Of a stretch of 64,000 nt of DNA, positions 38,638 through 50,634 are shown piece after piece. The DNA lies in NCBI GenBank assembly GCA_001584585.1, contig LSYV01000035.1:312551-376550 (forward strand), in the 5' to 3' direction. Each line of letters opens with the position of its first letter. The stretch's first letter is position 1. The notes beneath the pieces are model-generated. The model was given only the letters and a program-made list of their open reading frames with translations, had not been told where the DNA came from and did no database searches. The DNA is from Gonium pectorale (taxonomy: Eukaryota > Chlorophyta > Chlorophyceae > Chlamydomonadales > Volvocaceae). The position numbers were made by a program, and so were the translations under genes.

Positions 38638-38717
38638 AAGCCTCGCAGAGCGTACTGGCCCGTGCTTCATGTACTGTTGTCCTTTCGTCACGACATGCAG
38701 GGTTCGTAGCTTCAGCG

Positions 38718-38722
38718 TTACA
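38718..38722 (-). terminator. putative TGTAA poly(A) signal of the unrecognised minus-strand gene
   Basis: TTACA on plus, 138 bases beyond the stop codon at 38860. Confidence 0.5.
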
Positions 38723-38859
38723 TTCCAAATCTGGCCAACGACTGATCTGGGCGCGGAGCACGTCGAGCGTCACGCAATTTGAAGTCTTGACACCCTAAAG
38801 AATTCAACCTGTGGAGTGTGGTCTCACCACGAGCTTCACCGCGGACCGCCGTCAGCCCG

Positions 38860-41800
38860 TCACCCGTACGCCCCCAGCCGGGGTGTGTTGGCCGTGCGCG
38901 GCGCCCCGTTCGCTGCAGCTGAGGACCCTCGGCCAGGCCCTCCCCGCAGCCCAAGCCGGGCACCCTGCGGGCCGGCGCCTGCCTGAGGGCCCGCGACCAC
39001 GCCTGCCAGGGCCCCCACCGCGCCGCCGCCACCTGCCGTCAGGGCGGCAAAGCGCTGCGCCGCACGAGCAACCACCTCCCCGCGCAGCCCTGACGCACGC
39101 GCCAACTCAAACAGCATCCGGACCTGCGCCGGCATGCGTTCCTCGCCCGAGCCCTCGCCATCCGCACCCGGTCCACCCGCCTCGCCTGTGCTTGACGGCC
39201 CCTGCTGCAGTGCCCGGTGCGCTCCTGCGGCGGGCTCATACCACGGCTGCCACACCGCCGTGTCTGCGCTGGTGCCGGGACCGGCTGCGCGCGCTGCCAG
39301 CGCCGCCAACCTCCTCCGCAGGCTCGTGGGGCCGCCCGCTGCGCCGCCAGCGCCGGGCGTGCCGCCCCCTTTCCTCCCCGACTCCGGAATGACCCAAGGG
39401 TCACCCATCCTCAGGCCGGTCGGCTCCCATGACGGGAGTGGCGCAGGGGCGGTGCCCGCCCTCCGTCGCCCGACGACGGCCTCCCCGCCCCTCGCCAACG
39501 GCTCTGGAAGCTCCTGCCAGTCGTCCGAGTCGAGCGCAGGAGCGCCATGCAGCGTACCGTCGCCGGCAGCTGCTGCCGCCGCGGCTGGCTCCGCGGCGGA
39601 GGCAGTGCGACGCGCCTCGGCGGCGATGCTGTACTGCACCACCCGTGCCACGGTGCTCCGCGGCAGGGGCCGGCGGTGGCCCACGGGCCGCACGGCGGGC
39701 GGCGGCGCGGCGGCGGCGTTGCGCATCAAACCGGCCGCCAAGCCCACCGCAGGCGCGGCAGTGGATCCCTGCCCTCCGTGCGCAGCCGAGGCAAAGGCCG
39801 GGGAAAGGAGGTCGTGTGGCATCTTCGGCCGGGGCGCGTCTGCTGCCTCCGTCAGTGACGTATGCGGACCGCCTTCCGGGCCGCCCGCGGAGCTCGGCAG
39901 CCAGCACAGGGGGCCGCTGGCGGTAACGCCCCGGCCTGCAGACTGGCCCGTGGGGCCACCAAAGCGCTCCCCCTCGGGCTGCAGCTGCTGCCGCAGGTGG
40001 TGCAGCACCCACTCCTCGCTGCCTGCCTCATACACGCCACCGACGCCGCAGCCCTTGGCCCCAGCGGCGCCAGGGCCGCCGCCAGCAGCGCCGTTGTCGT
40101 GGCGGCCGCCGGCGCCGTCAGTACCAATAGATTCCGCCGCAGGGCGCGGCCTCAGACCAGGCAGGGGAAGAACGGCAGCGGGGTTGAGGCGGCGCCGCTT
40201 GGCGGCCTCCGAGACCAGGTACGGTAACCCTATCGGATGCTCCTGGGGTTCGGTGCAGGCGGCCCACGGAGCGGGGTGGTCGTTATGGATGGGGGCAACG
40301 GCCGCTGGCGAGCAACATGCTATATGTATTGCGAGTCTGGGGTTGTGCTCTCCCATTGGGTCGCCGCCGCCTCGCCAGAGCACCCAGCCTGCCCGGTGGC
40401 GCCCTGCCCTTCGGCACCCGCTCAGCTGCTCTGCCCCTGCCCCTGCGCCGGCGCCGAGCGCCGCAACCGATGAGCACAAGCCTGGGGGCAGGTCTCGGTG
40501 TACCTCCGATCCCCCGCCCGGTTTGCCCGGTATTGCTCCGCGGCAGCCACCCCACCTCACCCCACCTCACCCCGAGCATGTCCTGGTCCGTGTCGCGCAC
40601 CGCCAGACCGGGGCCGCACAGCTCCAGTGGCGGCCGCGTCTCTGCGGGGCCCGCCCACGACAGGCCGCCCCCACCACCACTGGCAGGTGCGTCGGCGGCT
40701 GCACCGGCGGCCGGTTGCCCCAGCAGTGAAGCAAGCTGCACGAGCAACAAGGGCCGGAGGCAGACCGGGTGAAGCGGGTGATGCGGCCATGGGTGCAGCG
40801 GTCGTCACCCGCGCGCCGTGAGGGTCGACGCAATGTGGTTAGCGCCGGGGGAAGACATCTAGGGAGCGGCGGAATACGCAGGGGCGGGTGTCCGCGCCAC
40901 GTACGCCCATGCTGGGCTGCTATGTGCCGCCCGCAAACGCCACACGCAACGCCACATCCCACATGCCCTTGCCCCCTTGATACTTTGATCCCTACTTAAG
41001 CTGCAAGGTCCCCGCCCCGCGCCAACCCCTACTTGGGCCTTACCCGGGGAAAACTCCGTTGGAGCCCAGCTTCCAAGGTCTTCAAGGTCTCCAGGACGGC
41101 GCCAGAGTCCCCCGGGGCAACAGTCGAATCGCCCAACCCACCATCCGGGGGCGGCCCCGTCGGCCGTGCCACGCCCCTCGAGGGCGTTCGGCCTGTTCGG
41201 CGACTCGGGGCAGCCCGGCCCCTCGGGGGCCGGCGCGCGCCCCTCCCCCGCGGGCCTTTCGGGGCCCGGCTCCGGCGCCCCGGCCCCTTCAGGCTGCCGC
41301 CGGCCGCACCCGCATCCGCGCTCGCAGCATCGCCACCGGCTGCGGCGCCCGTGGCGCCGTCGGAAGCTGCCCTCTCGTCTGCCGAGCTGCCGTCGCCGAG
41401 CTCGGGTTCCTGCGGTCCAGCACCACCGCATCAGCGCAGGGTTTCGAGGGGGGGCACGGGGTACTTGCTCCGCGCCCGATGCACGAGAGGAGCAAGCTAA
41501 CGACAGCAGCACGCCAGCCCAGGTGTGCACGCTTCGCGGCGACCGTGCGTCCCAGTAGTGCCACTCACACGGGACCCGCCCACCCACCCTCAGCTCCAAC
41601 AGCCACACCAGCAGGCGAAACCCGCCTGCAGCGCCGAGTGCATACCGCACATTGCCCGCCCCGCGCCTCACCCCTGCACACACCCCGTCCCGCTTTACGG
41701 AGAGAAACTCACCTGTCGGATGCACAGGTCCAGCGGCCACTCCAGACTACGCAGCAGACCCATCGCCATGTGGCCAGCGGCCTCCGCTGCGCCAGCCGGA

Positions 41801-44800
41801 CCTTCTCCGCCGCGACTCCTGTTCGCACCGCCGGCCGCAGCAGGCCCCAGGCCAGCTGCCTCCGCTGCCGCGCGCTGCAGACGGCGGAAGGCCAGCGGCA
41901 TGTGCCATTCGCCATCACGCCCCACACCCACCAACCCTCCGCCAGAGCGCGCAGCGCCCGCAGCCGCTGCCGTACAGAGCGGAGGAGGCGCAGCTCCGGC
42001 GGCGGAGCCGCTGCCGCCGTCGCCGGGGGACAAGCCGTCGGGGCCTACCATTGCCATCGCCTTCGCCAGGGCCCGCACCTCCGCCTCCTCGTCCTCCACT
42101 AGATAGGCGCACGGATCCGGGTCCTCGAGACCCCAGTGCACCGCCTCCCATGCCGAGGGCGCCCCGGGCACCGCTGCTGCCAGTGCAGGATCAACCCAGT
42201 CCGGGCAGCTGCGGCGCCGCCGCAGCGAGCTGTGCGGCTGCGGCGGCAGGTGAGGCTGCATGAGCGCCCGCGCGGCCCGCTGCACGAGGACCACGTAGGC
42301 GTCGGCCGCCACCTCAGAGAGGGAGAAGTCCGGGACGGAGGAGGCGGGCCTGGCGCCGGGGCCGAGGCCCGCACCGCCGGAGCCGGGGACTTGCGCCACC
42401 TCGGCTGCTGACACAGACTCATGAACCTGCACCCCGGGAGGAGAGGGCGAGGTGAGGAGATGGGGAGGAGAGGGGGAGGAGAGGAAGCAGGGAAGCGACA
42501 CAGGTCGCGTCATGCAAGCGTATGCCTCCTCCGCTGCGAGATCGGCTGAGGGGCGGGGAGGGGCGTGGCGTGACGTGAAGCATCCAGGGCGCCTGGAGGC
42601 GAGTAGGGGATACGTGCTTGATGACACGATGAGCCGCACTTGCATGCACTCCCAAGTGCCGCCCGCTTACCGCTCACCGCCTACCCCCGGGTGGCTCCGT
42701 GGGGTGGCTCGGGCTCCGCATCCATGCCAACGGGAACCCGCTCCGAAAGACACGACACAGACCGCCCTGCTGTATTCGCGCCATCTGTTGCCCAACGCGC
42801 CGTGCCATCGGGCCCCATCCTCGGGTCCCACCTGCCTCGCAGTCACCGTCTCGACCGGGTGGCGATCGAGTGCGGAGGTCACGAGCTGCCGCAGCAGACC
42901 CGTGGGTCCGTCGTGTCGCGGGGCCTGGCATGCAGAGCAGCAATGGCCGCCGCTCGCAAGGTTGGCGGCGCTGCATTGCTCCAGCCTGCAAAATGGACAG
43001 TGCACGGGGAACAGGGGACCGGCAGATTCGGCTCGCCGACAGCCAGACATAACACCCAGCCCCCGCGGGGTGGCCAACTGGCCAACATGTGGCCTATATC
43101 ATGCCTTGACCCTATCCCAAACCACTGTGCCGCACCTCCAACCCTCCGTGCCAGCCGGGCCCCTCCGCGGCACGCGGGCGCGGCAAACCCACGCCGGGGG
43201 CGCCGGGCCCTCAAGCAGCCACACCGCGGCGGCAGCCCGCTGGCCCGGGGTCAGGGGCGGCAGCCGGCGCGCGGCAAGAGGCGGTCGGTCGACTTGACCA
43301 CCGCCGGCCCGTGTTGCGCGTGCGTGGGACGTTGTTGCACCCGAGGGCACAGGAACGGGGGCCACAGGCGGCAGCGGCAGCGGCAGGGAGGCCGCCAGCG
43401 GGGCGTCCACTGCGGCGACAGCAGCGGCGGCGGCAGGAGGGGAGGGATGGATCAGCGGGGCGATGCGACACGTGAAGGCCGCAGCTCGAGACCAGTCGCA
43501 GGCGGGAGCGGCTGGAGGCCCTGCGCAAGCTGCCCTTCATCCGTGTTGCTGCATGCCTACTGACTGCCCACCTGCGGGTCTGGGCCAGCCTAGCTTCAAC
43601 CCTCGAATGCGGCCCTCAGGTTTCCCGGCCCGACCCGTGACCCTCCAGCCGCACCGGGGCCCCAGCAGCGACGCACCGTCCAGGCCCGCGGGCACCAGCA
43701 TGTGCAACTCCGAGGGCGGCCTCCCCGGTTCCAGCACAGCACCGCCGCCGGCGCCGGCGCCGGCGGGCGCAGGGTGGTTGTGGCTGGCCCGTTGACCCGC
43801 GGGTCTCACCACCCACACCCTCAGCCCGCTGGCGGCCAGCTGCTCGGGGCCCAGCGCGCCGGGCGCCCCCGCCGGCCGGTGCACCCGCTTGACGGCGGGG
43901 CAGCCCGGGTGCGCGCAGCACAGGGTGTCCTGCGGCGGCAATGGCGGACTCAGCATGACATGACACCGTGCAGCAGCAAGGAGCATGGGGGCGCGTGGGG
44001 CAGGGTAGCCGGATCGGACTCGGCAGCGGGGCGGGCGGGAGGGCGCGGGTGAAAAGGCATGGCGGGGTGGAGGCGGGCGATGAGAAACGGTGTTGACACC
44101 CGATACCCCACCCACGCATCCCGAGCGGCTGCCGAGCAGGCGATTGGTGTTGCCGGCCCCTCCGGTCCGGATCCCGGTATGCGGCCCCACTCCCCAGCCG
44201 CCGATCCCACCGCCCAAGCGGCCCCAGCCCAGAGCGGCAGCCCAGGGTCCTCGTCATCCCTCGTCGCCTCACCTCCACATGCACGACGCCCCGACGGCGC
44301 TCCGGGGCAGCGGAGCCCCCGCCCTCGTCCTCATTCTCATCCCCATCCATCCGCCCCTCCGCCCCATCCAAAGGGCCTGCGTAGAGCTTGGTGGCGGTGC
44401 GTCGCAGCACCCACCTGTGACGGCGGCGGCAGCAGCGGCAGCGGGGGCGAGGGCTGATGCAGGAGAGCGCGGGTCCCCCCCAGCAAGCAGGGGATGCGGG
44501 TGGGCCGCAACGCACAAGTGGAAAGACAAGTGCTCAAAGCGGCCGCGTGTGCAGCCGAGAACCGACGGCGGGGCGGGGGCCGGGCCGGGACTGCGTTGGA
44601 CTCACAGATGGCCGTCAAAATATGCCTCTCCGGCGGGCAGCAGCGCCACGTCGTCCTGCGGCCCCACGTCGGGGTCGCAGTCGGGGTCGGGGACCACCAG
44701 CAGCTCGTCCACGCGCGGCAGACCGCCACCGGTGCCGCCGGCGCCGCCGTTGACACAGACACCACGCGCGTCTGCGCCGCCGCCCCCTCCGGCCTCCTCC

Positions 44801-47800
44801 TCGCTGCTCTGCGACATCGTCACGCCGACGCTGCTGCTTGTCTGCGGGCTGGCGCCATTCTTGCTGCTATCGTTGCTGCTGCTATCGCTACTGCTGCTAT
44901 CGCCATCGCTACTGCTGGTGCTGTCGCTACTACTGCCACTGCTGCTGCTGCTGCTGCTGGTGCCGCTCCCATTGGGGGGGCCCTCGCTGCCTGGGGCCCC
45001 GTCAGCGCTCGGCGGGCGGCTCCTGCCGTCGCCTTCGCCGGCGCTGTGGGCGTGACCGCCACCGCTGCCGCTGTCACTGCTACTGCTGCTGGTCCGGCCA
45101 CTGCTCGTGCCGTCCTTGCTATCCCCACTGCTTCTGTCGCTACTCTTATCGGCATTGCTGCTATTCCCGCTGCTGCTGCTGCTGCTGCTGCTGCTTTTCC
45201 GCTTGCTGCCGCCCCCACCGCCGCTGCCGCCGCCCCCGCTGGCGGCCCGCTGGCTGCTGCCCCGGGCAACCGCAGCCGGGGGCGGCGCTCCGCCGGTCAG
45301 GCCGGCGGCCTCCCCGGCGTCGTCGGCTTGGCCAGCTGCAGGGGTCACAATTTCCTCCCCTACAGCTGCCTCCATGTTCTCCCACCAAGCGCGGTAAGAG
45401 GCTCCATCGCCGACCGAGCGCTGACCTCGCCCAGCGCCCCGACCCCTGCTCCGGCCGCCGCCCCGGCCCCGGCCGCCTTCCCTGCCGCCGGCCGCTGCGG
45501 TGGACGAGGGGCCCGGCCCTGCCTCGTGAACCTCACAGCGCGCGCCTCCGGCATCACCACCTCCGGCGGCGTCGGTGGCGCGCGCTGGACCGCGGTCGCC
45601 CCCACCACCGTGCTGGCTCTCGGATGCCTCCCCTGCTGCCATCACCGCTGCCGCTGCCGCTGCTGCTTTGGGCTTCGGTTTCCGCGGCCAGCGCTTCCGC
45701 CTCTGCATTACCATGAACGCTTTCCACGCGTCGTAGTAGACTATGCACCGCTCCATGTACGGCCCTGCCGGCTCGCCGGGGTGCCGCACCGGCGCGCGAT
45801 GCATGACCACCTTGCCGCCCGCTAGCCGCTGCGCCGCCTGCACCCGCAGCTCTGCCTCCATCCGCGCCAGCGTCCAGCCCGCGGTGGGCCCCATCACGCG
45901 CAGCTGCGCCAGCTCGGCGTCCGGGCCGTCATCCACGCCCGCGGCGCCGGCAGCGGGCGCAGCTGCGGGTGTAGGCGCGGCTGCGGCGTCCAGGCGAGCG
46001 CCTGCGCTTCGACAGTAGTGATCCAGCGTGCGCCGTAGCTCGGCGGCTGCGGAGGCGTTGCCTGCAGCGGCCGCCGCCTCAACTTCGCGCAGCAGGGCCT
46101 CCCGCAGCAGCGGGTCGGTGGGCGGCCCGGGGGGCTCGCCGCCGCCCGCCGCCGCCCGCTTAGAGCGTTCAGCCGCTGCTACCGCAGCCGCAACTGCCTG
46201 GCTGCTGCTGCTGCTGCGAGGCGGTGCCCAGCCGCCCAGCCGCGCAGCGCGCGCGCGTGCCTCCTCCAGGGAGAGCTCACACGACCCGCGAGAGATGCGG
46301 AAACCGAACGCCGCTGCCGCAGCCGCGGCGGCGCCGTCGTTAGGCAACGCGGCAGGCGGTCCTGCAGCTCGGTAGGCCGAAGCGACGAATGCTGCCGGTG
46401 GTGCCGCCACCGCAGCCGACCCGGCGACATGACCAAGCTGCGGCACGGCCCCTGCGGCTTGACCAGCAGGCGTAGCGGCTCCGTGTGACCCGTGGGTCCG
46501 GCCGTATGACCAGTGCCAGCCGCCGGCGGTCACCACACCCGCAGCTGCGGCCCCAGCCGGCGGCACGCAGCCTGGCAGGGGCAGGGGCCGACCGCTGGCA
46601 CGGCCCACGCCCTCAGCTGCTGACGTCAGCGGCAGCGGTGCGCCCGCCGTGAGCGCCCTGCTGGGCCGCAGGCAGGTGTCCGGGTCGTCGTCCAGGTCTG
46701 TCCAGAGGGCCAGCGGGCCGGGCAGCTTGCGGGACGCGAAGCGGCCGTCCCTGGGCGCGGGCCGGGGGCGGGGGCGGGGGCGGCGGGTCAAGAGGACATG
46801 ACGACGTGCCCATGGGGCCCGGCATGCTCCAAAGGAGCAGCGACCCGACGGGTGAGAGCGGAGGTAGCTGCAGCGATGGCGGTGGAGCCGTGGCTGCAGC
46901 GGTGCGCGCACACGGGCGTGTGACGTGCGCCCACGGCACCTACCAGCCACCAGCCGCCAACCGCTGTGGGCTGCCAAGGGTCGAAAGCCAGCGGCCTGCT
47001 GCCATGCAGCCCTCCTTCCTGCATTCCTCCCTCCCTCTCTCCCTCCCTGCCTCTCTCCCTTACCCCTCCCTCCCTCCGCCGGCTTGGGAACACAATCAGC
47101 CAGGGATTCGGCCGGTTCGGGCTAATAAACCCGTCAAACCACACAGGCCATGTGGGCCCATACATACATGCGACGGACCACTGGGAGTTGCGGCATCGGG
47201 CGACGGAACACCGGGTGCCCTCTCCTTTCCACCCTCAGCGCTCAGCCTGTTGTTTCAACGGTCGGGAGATGAACGTGCCCCAGGGCTTCTCTACTGAGAA
47301 TGCCTTCCTAACCTCTACCCCCCGCAACAACGATCGCGCACCAACCTCAGCTGCTCGTCCTCAAGCCAGCCCAAGAAACTGAGGGCAAGAAACCTGGGTG
47401 GAGAGGCGGCGCGCACCAGTGGCAGCGGCGGAGGGCAGCACACAGGGCGCGGAGCGCGTCAGGCGGGGCGGATCAGTGCACGGGGGGGGGGAGGCGCGGG
47501 GAGGGGCGGGTCAGCCACGCGCGACGGAGGCCCGGCGCTCCACACCGGCTCGACCGCCGGGTTGGGGGGGCAGAGGCGCGACATTGACAGCCAATTCATG
47601 GGAGCACCAGCTGGCAACCGAGTGCAAAGCCAGCCGCCAACGCCTCGAACAGCCCCTTGCGGACGCACAGCGCCATCCCGAAGTCATCCTGAGGACGCAA
47701 CCGTTGCGGCCTCCCCAACCCTCCCCCCCCCCCACACACACACACGCGCGCGACTACCTCCGCGCGAGACGTCCGGCCGTCCGCCGCCACCGTCGGTCCC

Positions 47801-49110
47801 TCCCACGACTACCTCGACGGCCGGGTCCGTTACNNNNNNNNNNNNNNNNNNNNNNNNNNNNNNNNNNNNNNNNNNNNNNNNNNNNNNNNNNNNNNACCGA
47901 CGTACGACTCCGTACGACGACGACCGCACGTCGCGCCACCACCCCCCCCCCCACCACACACACACGCGCGCGACAACCTTCCGCGCCGAGATCCGGCGTC
48001 CGCGCACCTGGCCTCCCAGCACTCAGCGGCGTTCATGTGGGCGGCATCCGGTCCGAGGAACGGCACGTGCAGCTCGCCCGGGCGCAGGAAGGTGCGCATG
48101 GGCCAGTGCGGCGGCGGCGGGTAGCCCTTGATGCGGCACCACATCAGGAGCTGCCGGTGCATGTCGGTGCGAGCACACCTCCGGCCAGCAGCCGCAGGCG
48201 GCGGAGGCTGGGTGTCTGTGCCTGCGCCCGCGTCGGCGGCTGCGGCAGCGGCTGCGGCTGCCGCGCGAGGCGCTCCTTCATGGTCGCCCGCACAGGCCCC
48301 AGGCGCTTCCCCGGGCACATGAGCAGCGTGGTCGCTGCCGGTCGCCACTTTCCCCACGCCGGATTCATCCTCCGCACCAGGCGCTCGGGTGCCCGCCTCA
48401 ACAGCCGTCAAGTCATGCTCGTCGCTGCTGCTGCTCCTGCCGTCCTCACTATCCTCCTCCTCGCTCTCCTCCTCGCTTTCCTCTTCGCCGCACCCCGCGT
48501 CCCGGTGGAGGTCCCCATCTTCTGCCTCTCCCCCAGACTCGCTTGTGTCCGCCTCGCCATCGCCGCTGCCGCTGCCGGAGCCGCCCTCCCACCCGAGGCT
48601 CTCGGACAAGCCCGGCCCTGACTCCTCATCCACACCGCCGTCGCCTTCGCTGCCGTCGCTGTCTCCATCACCGCTGCTACTGCTACTGCCGCTGTCTTCG
48701 TCGTCGCCTCCGCCTCCCCCCATAGTCCGTGGATCCCAGAGCAGGGGCATTCCCGACCGGCTGTGCCACGCGGCGGCACCGGTCACGGGACCCGGCGCCG
48801 CCTGTCTCGCGGCCGCAGCGGCACCCGCGAGTAGAGATGCAAGGAGGCCACCGCCTCCCCCATCGCCCCCACTCCCACCGCCGCTGACGCCGACACCATT
48901 GACGGCACCGCCGGCGGAGTGGCCGAGGCCCGCCCCGACGGCGTCTTCCGCAAAGCGCACGCGCCTTTCCACCGCCCCAGCAGGTACTCTAGCTGCTGCA
49001 TCAGACGGCGAAGCCCCATGCGGACTGAGCATTCGGGGCCGCTTGGAGGGCGGCAACCCGTTGGGTCGGTCGCCCCTCCCACCACCAGCGACAGCATCAT
49101 CTCCTGACAT
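38860..49110 (-). CDS. unrecognised large low-complexity, probably nuclear protein
   Basis: A 2,255-aa model in ten phase-compatible exons: 48008-49110, 44606-46750, 44273-44414, 43572-43929, 43111-43409, 42832-42924, 41713-42426, 41044-41409, 40571-40735, 38860-40242. I do not recognise the family. Visible features: a basic SKRPRM near residue 23 (NLS-like); RRVRF at about 49-53, which fits the PP1-docking RVxF motif; long acidic/Ser runs (EEESEEESEEEDSEDG). Across exons 1-2 lies a compact hydrophobic segment (LMWCRIKGYPPPPHWP .. VPFLGPDAAHMNAAECWEAR, then KLPGPLALWTDLDDDPD) reminiscent of PWWP domains. A helical YYDAWKAFMVMQRRKRWP follows, then a Ser/Gly/Asp homopolymer region, a CCAHPGC motif, and a basic Arg/Pro/Gly patch (GRRSRAPKGPRGRGARR) like AT-hooks. 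Together these suggest chromatin or nuclear scaffolding, but this is inference. An assembly gap lies in intron 1. The exon 5 donor (AGG/GTCAAG) is weak. Confidence 0.75.
44840..45240 (-). repeat. Ser-coding CAG/AGC-type trinucleotide-rich tract
   Basis: Within exon 44606-46750 the coding strand repeats AGC/AGT-type triplets, giving Ser runs (up to about nine) mixed with Gly, Asp and Asn. The complementary strand reads as Leu/Cys/Tyr-rich artificial ORFs. It is a low-complexity expansion inside the unrecognised gene. Confidence 0.8.
46751..48007 (-). other. intron 1 of the unrecognised gene, gap-containing
   Basis: A 1.26-kb intron with donor GCCAG/GTGCGC and acceptor GCGCCCAG/GG. It holds a CT-rich simple tract around 47028-47075, poly-C plus CA/CG dinucleotide runs at 47725-47752 and 47940-47972, and 62 Ns. 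No exon was recognised inside. Confidence 0.65.
47834..47895. other. assembly gap (62 N) with similar flanks
   Basis: Both sides carry poly-C, then CACACACACGCGCGCGAC, then a CCGCGC-GAGA-TCCGG stretch (left about 47725-47790, right about 47940-48003). This suggests an unmerged contig overlap at a simple repeat. Confidence 0.8.
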
Positions 49111-49373
49111 GCGTAACGTCTCTTGCGTGAGCTTGTTAGGGCCCTCACGCCGCCTTAGGCTTCCCGCTCCAAAGCCATCTCTGAGAAGGCGGGACGTCTC
49201 TCAACCCGGCCCTTCCTGAGAACACAAGTATGAGCTCGCAGTACCTAGGCATACACGGCGCGCGACACAACGCAGAGTCGGCTCCATCGGCCGTGGGTGT
49301 ACATTTGACACATAATTGAGAATTATTCGTGTACAGGCGGCATACAAGTAGTTACAACATATAAGTAATCTGA
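49111..49373. promoter_or_regulatory. shared divergent promoter region, unrecognised gene / BTB gene 1
   Basis: 263 bases separate the two start codons. The interval is clearly more AT-rich than the flanking exons, as expected for 5' sequence; no TATA box was convincing. Confidence 0.5.
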
Positions 49374-50634
49374 ATGTCTGGGAGCCCGAAGCCGACATGG
49401 GCGGGTTCTTGGTTTCGTTTTGTGCGACGGATGTCACGGGCTCTGGCGCGCGCAGTCCAGATGACGAGTCTTGCCTATTGGGGCAACGCGACTGAACCGG
49501 AGCCGTGGGATAACGACGTGCGCTTGCTGTCCGGCGCCGCCCTGGTTCGTCCATACCTCTCGGGCGCAGCAGAGAGGGGAGGGAAAAGCCCGGGAAGCCA
49601 AATCGTTGTCGTGACCTCCGACGGCGCTGAGCTACCATTTGACAAGCAGCTGCTGTGCCGTCACTTGCACGTCCTGGCCGACCTACTTGGGTGCTGCGCG
49701 GGGACGGATCGGCTCAAGGTCGACGAGGCGGCCGCCCAGCTGCGCCCCGTGCTGACGGTCATGCGGGGCGAGCCGCTGGCCAGCACGTACGACGTAGATT
49801 CATCTGCATGTTGGGACCAGTACAAGGGTGTGCTGCAGGTATGCGGCGGGCTCTCTCTGACTCTGCAGCTTCACCTTCTTCTATGTGGGGGTGTGCGCCA
49901 GGACGGGCGAGCGGCCGGCGGGTTGGCGAGCGCATCCCGTTCTATAGCTGTCGGCCCCGTCACTGGGATCCGGTACGGGGCCCAATTCATTCCGGCAGTG
50001 GCCGCTCCCTCTGCCGTACATTGCTCCTCGGTGTGATGCCCAATAGGCCAGCGGCGGCAAACTGAGTACAGGTGCCGGGGCTATCGTGTCAGGTGGCCGA
50101 CAAATACGACATGGACGTCGTCAAGGAGCGCTGCGAGAAGTACCTCGTGTCCAGGTGCGGGCTGGCGGGTCCGTGGACAGCGGGCTGGCAACGACGCAGC
50201 GCTGACTCCTTCACACCGTTATGCCATTCCAGCATACGGCACGTTACTGACGCGTCGTGTTGGGCCACCCTCCACCCTCTGCCCAACCTGCGCTACTTTC
50301 ATCAGGTGCCTCCAAGGCACTCTCCGGTGCTCGGAATACCACGTTGATGACCACCGATCAGCATTTAGATGGCTGCTGATGTGCGACAAGTATGGTCTGA
50401 AGGACCTGGGGTGAGTGGGTTGCGCGCACGCTTGGTGCACGAGACGCGCCCGACCGCCTCATGCGCAACAGGTGGTACATGGCGCACGAGCTGGGAAGGC
50501 TGCTGGAGAGGGGCAACTGGGCGCAGCTGCTGCAGGAGTGCCTCGGCGAGCTCGACGCGGCCAGCGTGCCGGTGGAGGTGATGCAGGCGCTGATGAAGTC
50601 TGTCCGCAAGCGGCAGCAGTCGCGGGCAAAGTAG
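49374..50634 (+). CDS. BTB/POZ-like domain protein, tandem copy 1
   Basis: A 264-aa model in four exons with matching phase: 49374-49838, 50093-50154, 50306-50410, 50472-50634. A BTB/POZ-like fold begins at about residue 63: VVVTSDGAELPFDKQLLCRH, then LADLLGCC, a variable strand, then KYDMDVVKERCEKYLVSR. The last exon gives a helical BACK-like tail (WYMAHELGRLLERGNW). BTB proteins often act as CUL3 ubiquitin-ligase adaptors or dimerising scaffolds; the partner here is unknown. It is about 2.5 kb from a close paralogue with identical exon phases. The N-terminal 62 residues have no counterpart in copy 2, so the start could be internal. Compared with copy 2, an early TAG truncates the C-terminus. 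Confidence 0.83.

Larger units (their letters stand above)
37474..38859. other. convergent 3' UTR / intergenic region
   Basis: No coding exon is evident. The branching-enzyme gene (plus) and the unrecognised gene (minus) end here tail to tail. A plus-strand TGTAA lies at 38633-38637 and a minus-strand TGTAA (TTACA) at 38718-38722. The branching enzyme would then have a 3' UTR of about 1.16 kb. Confidence 0.6.

Noticed and set aside
39134..40729. 531-codon plus-strand ORF
   Set aside because: It is antisense to exons 38860-40242 and 40571-40735 of the unrecognised gene and has no recognisable motif.
43810..43929. A shorter exon ending at the GTGAGA at 43809 in the unrecognised gene
   Set aside because: Ending there leaves the next exon (43409) out of frame; reading on to the donor at 43571 restores phase.
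44090..45825. Leu-, Cys/Tyr- and Ala-rich plus-strand ORFs that look like membrane or Cys-rich proteins
   Set aside because: They arise from reading the Ser-coding triplet repeat of exon 44606-46750 on the other strand.
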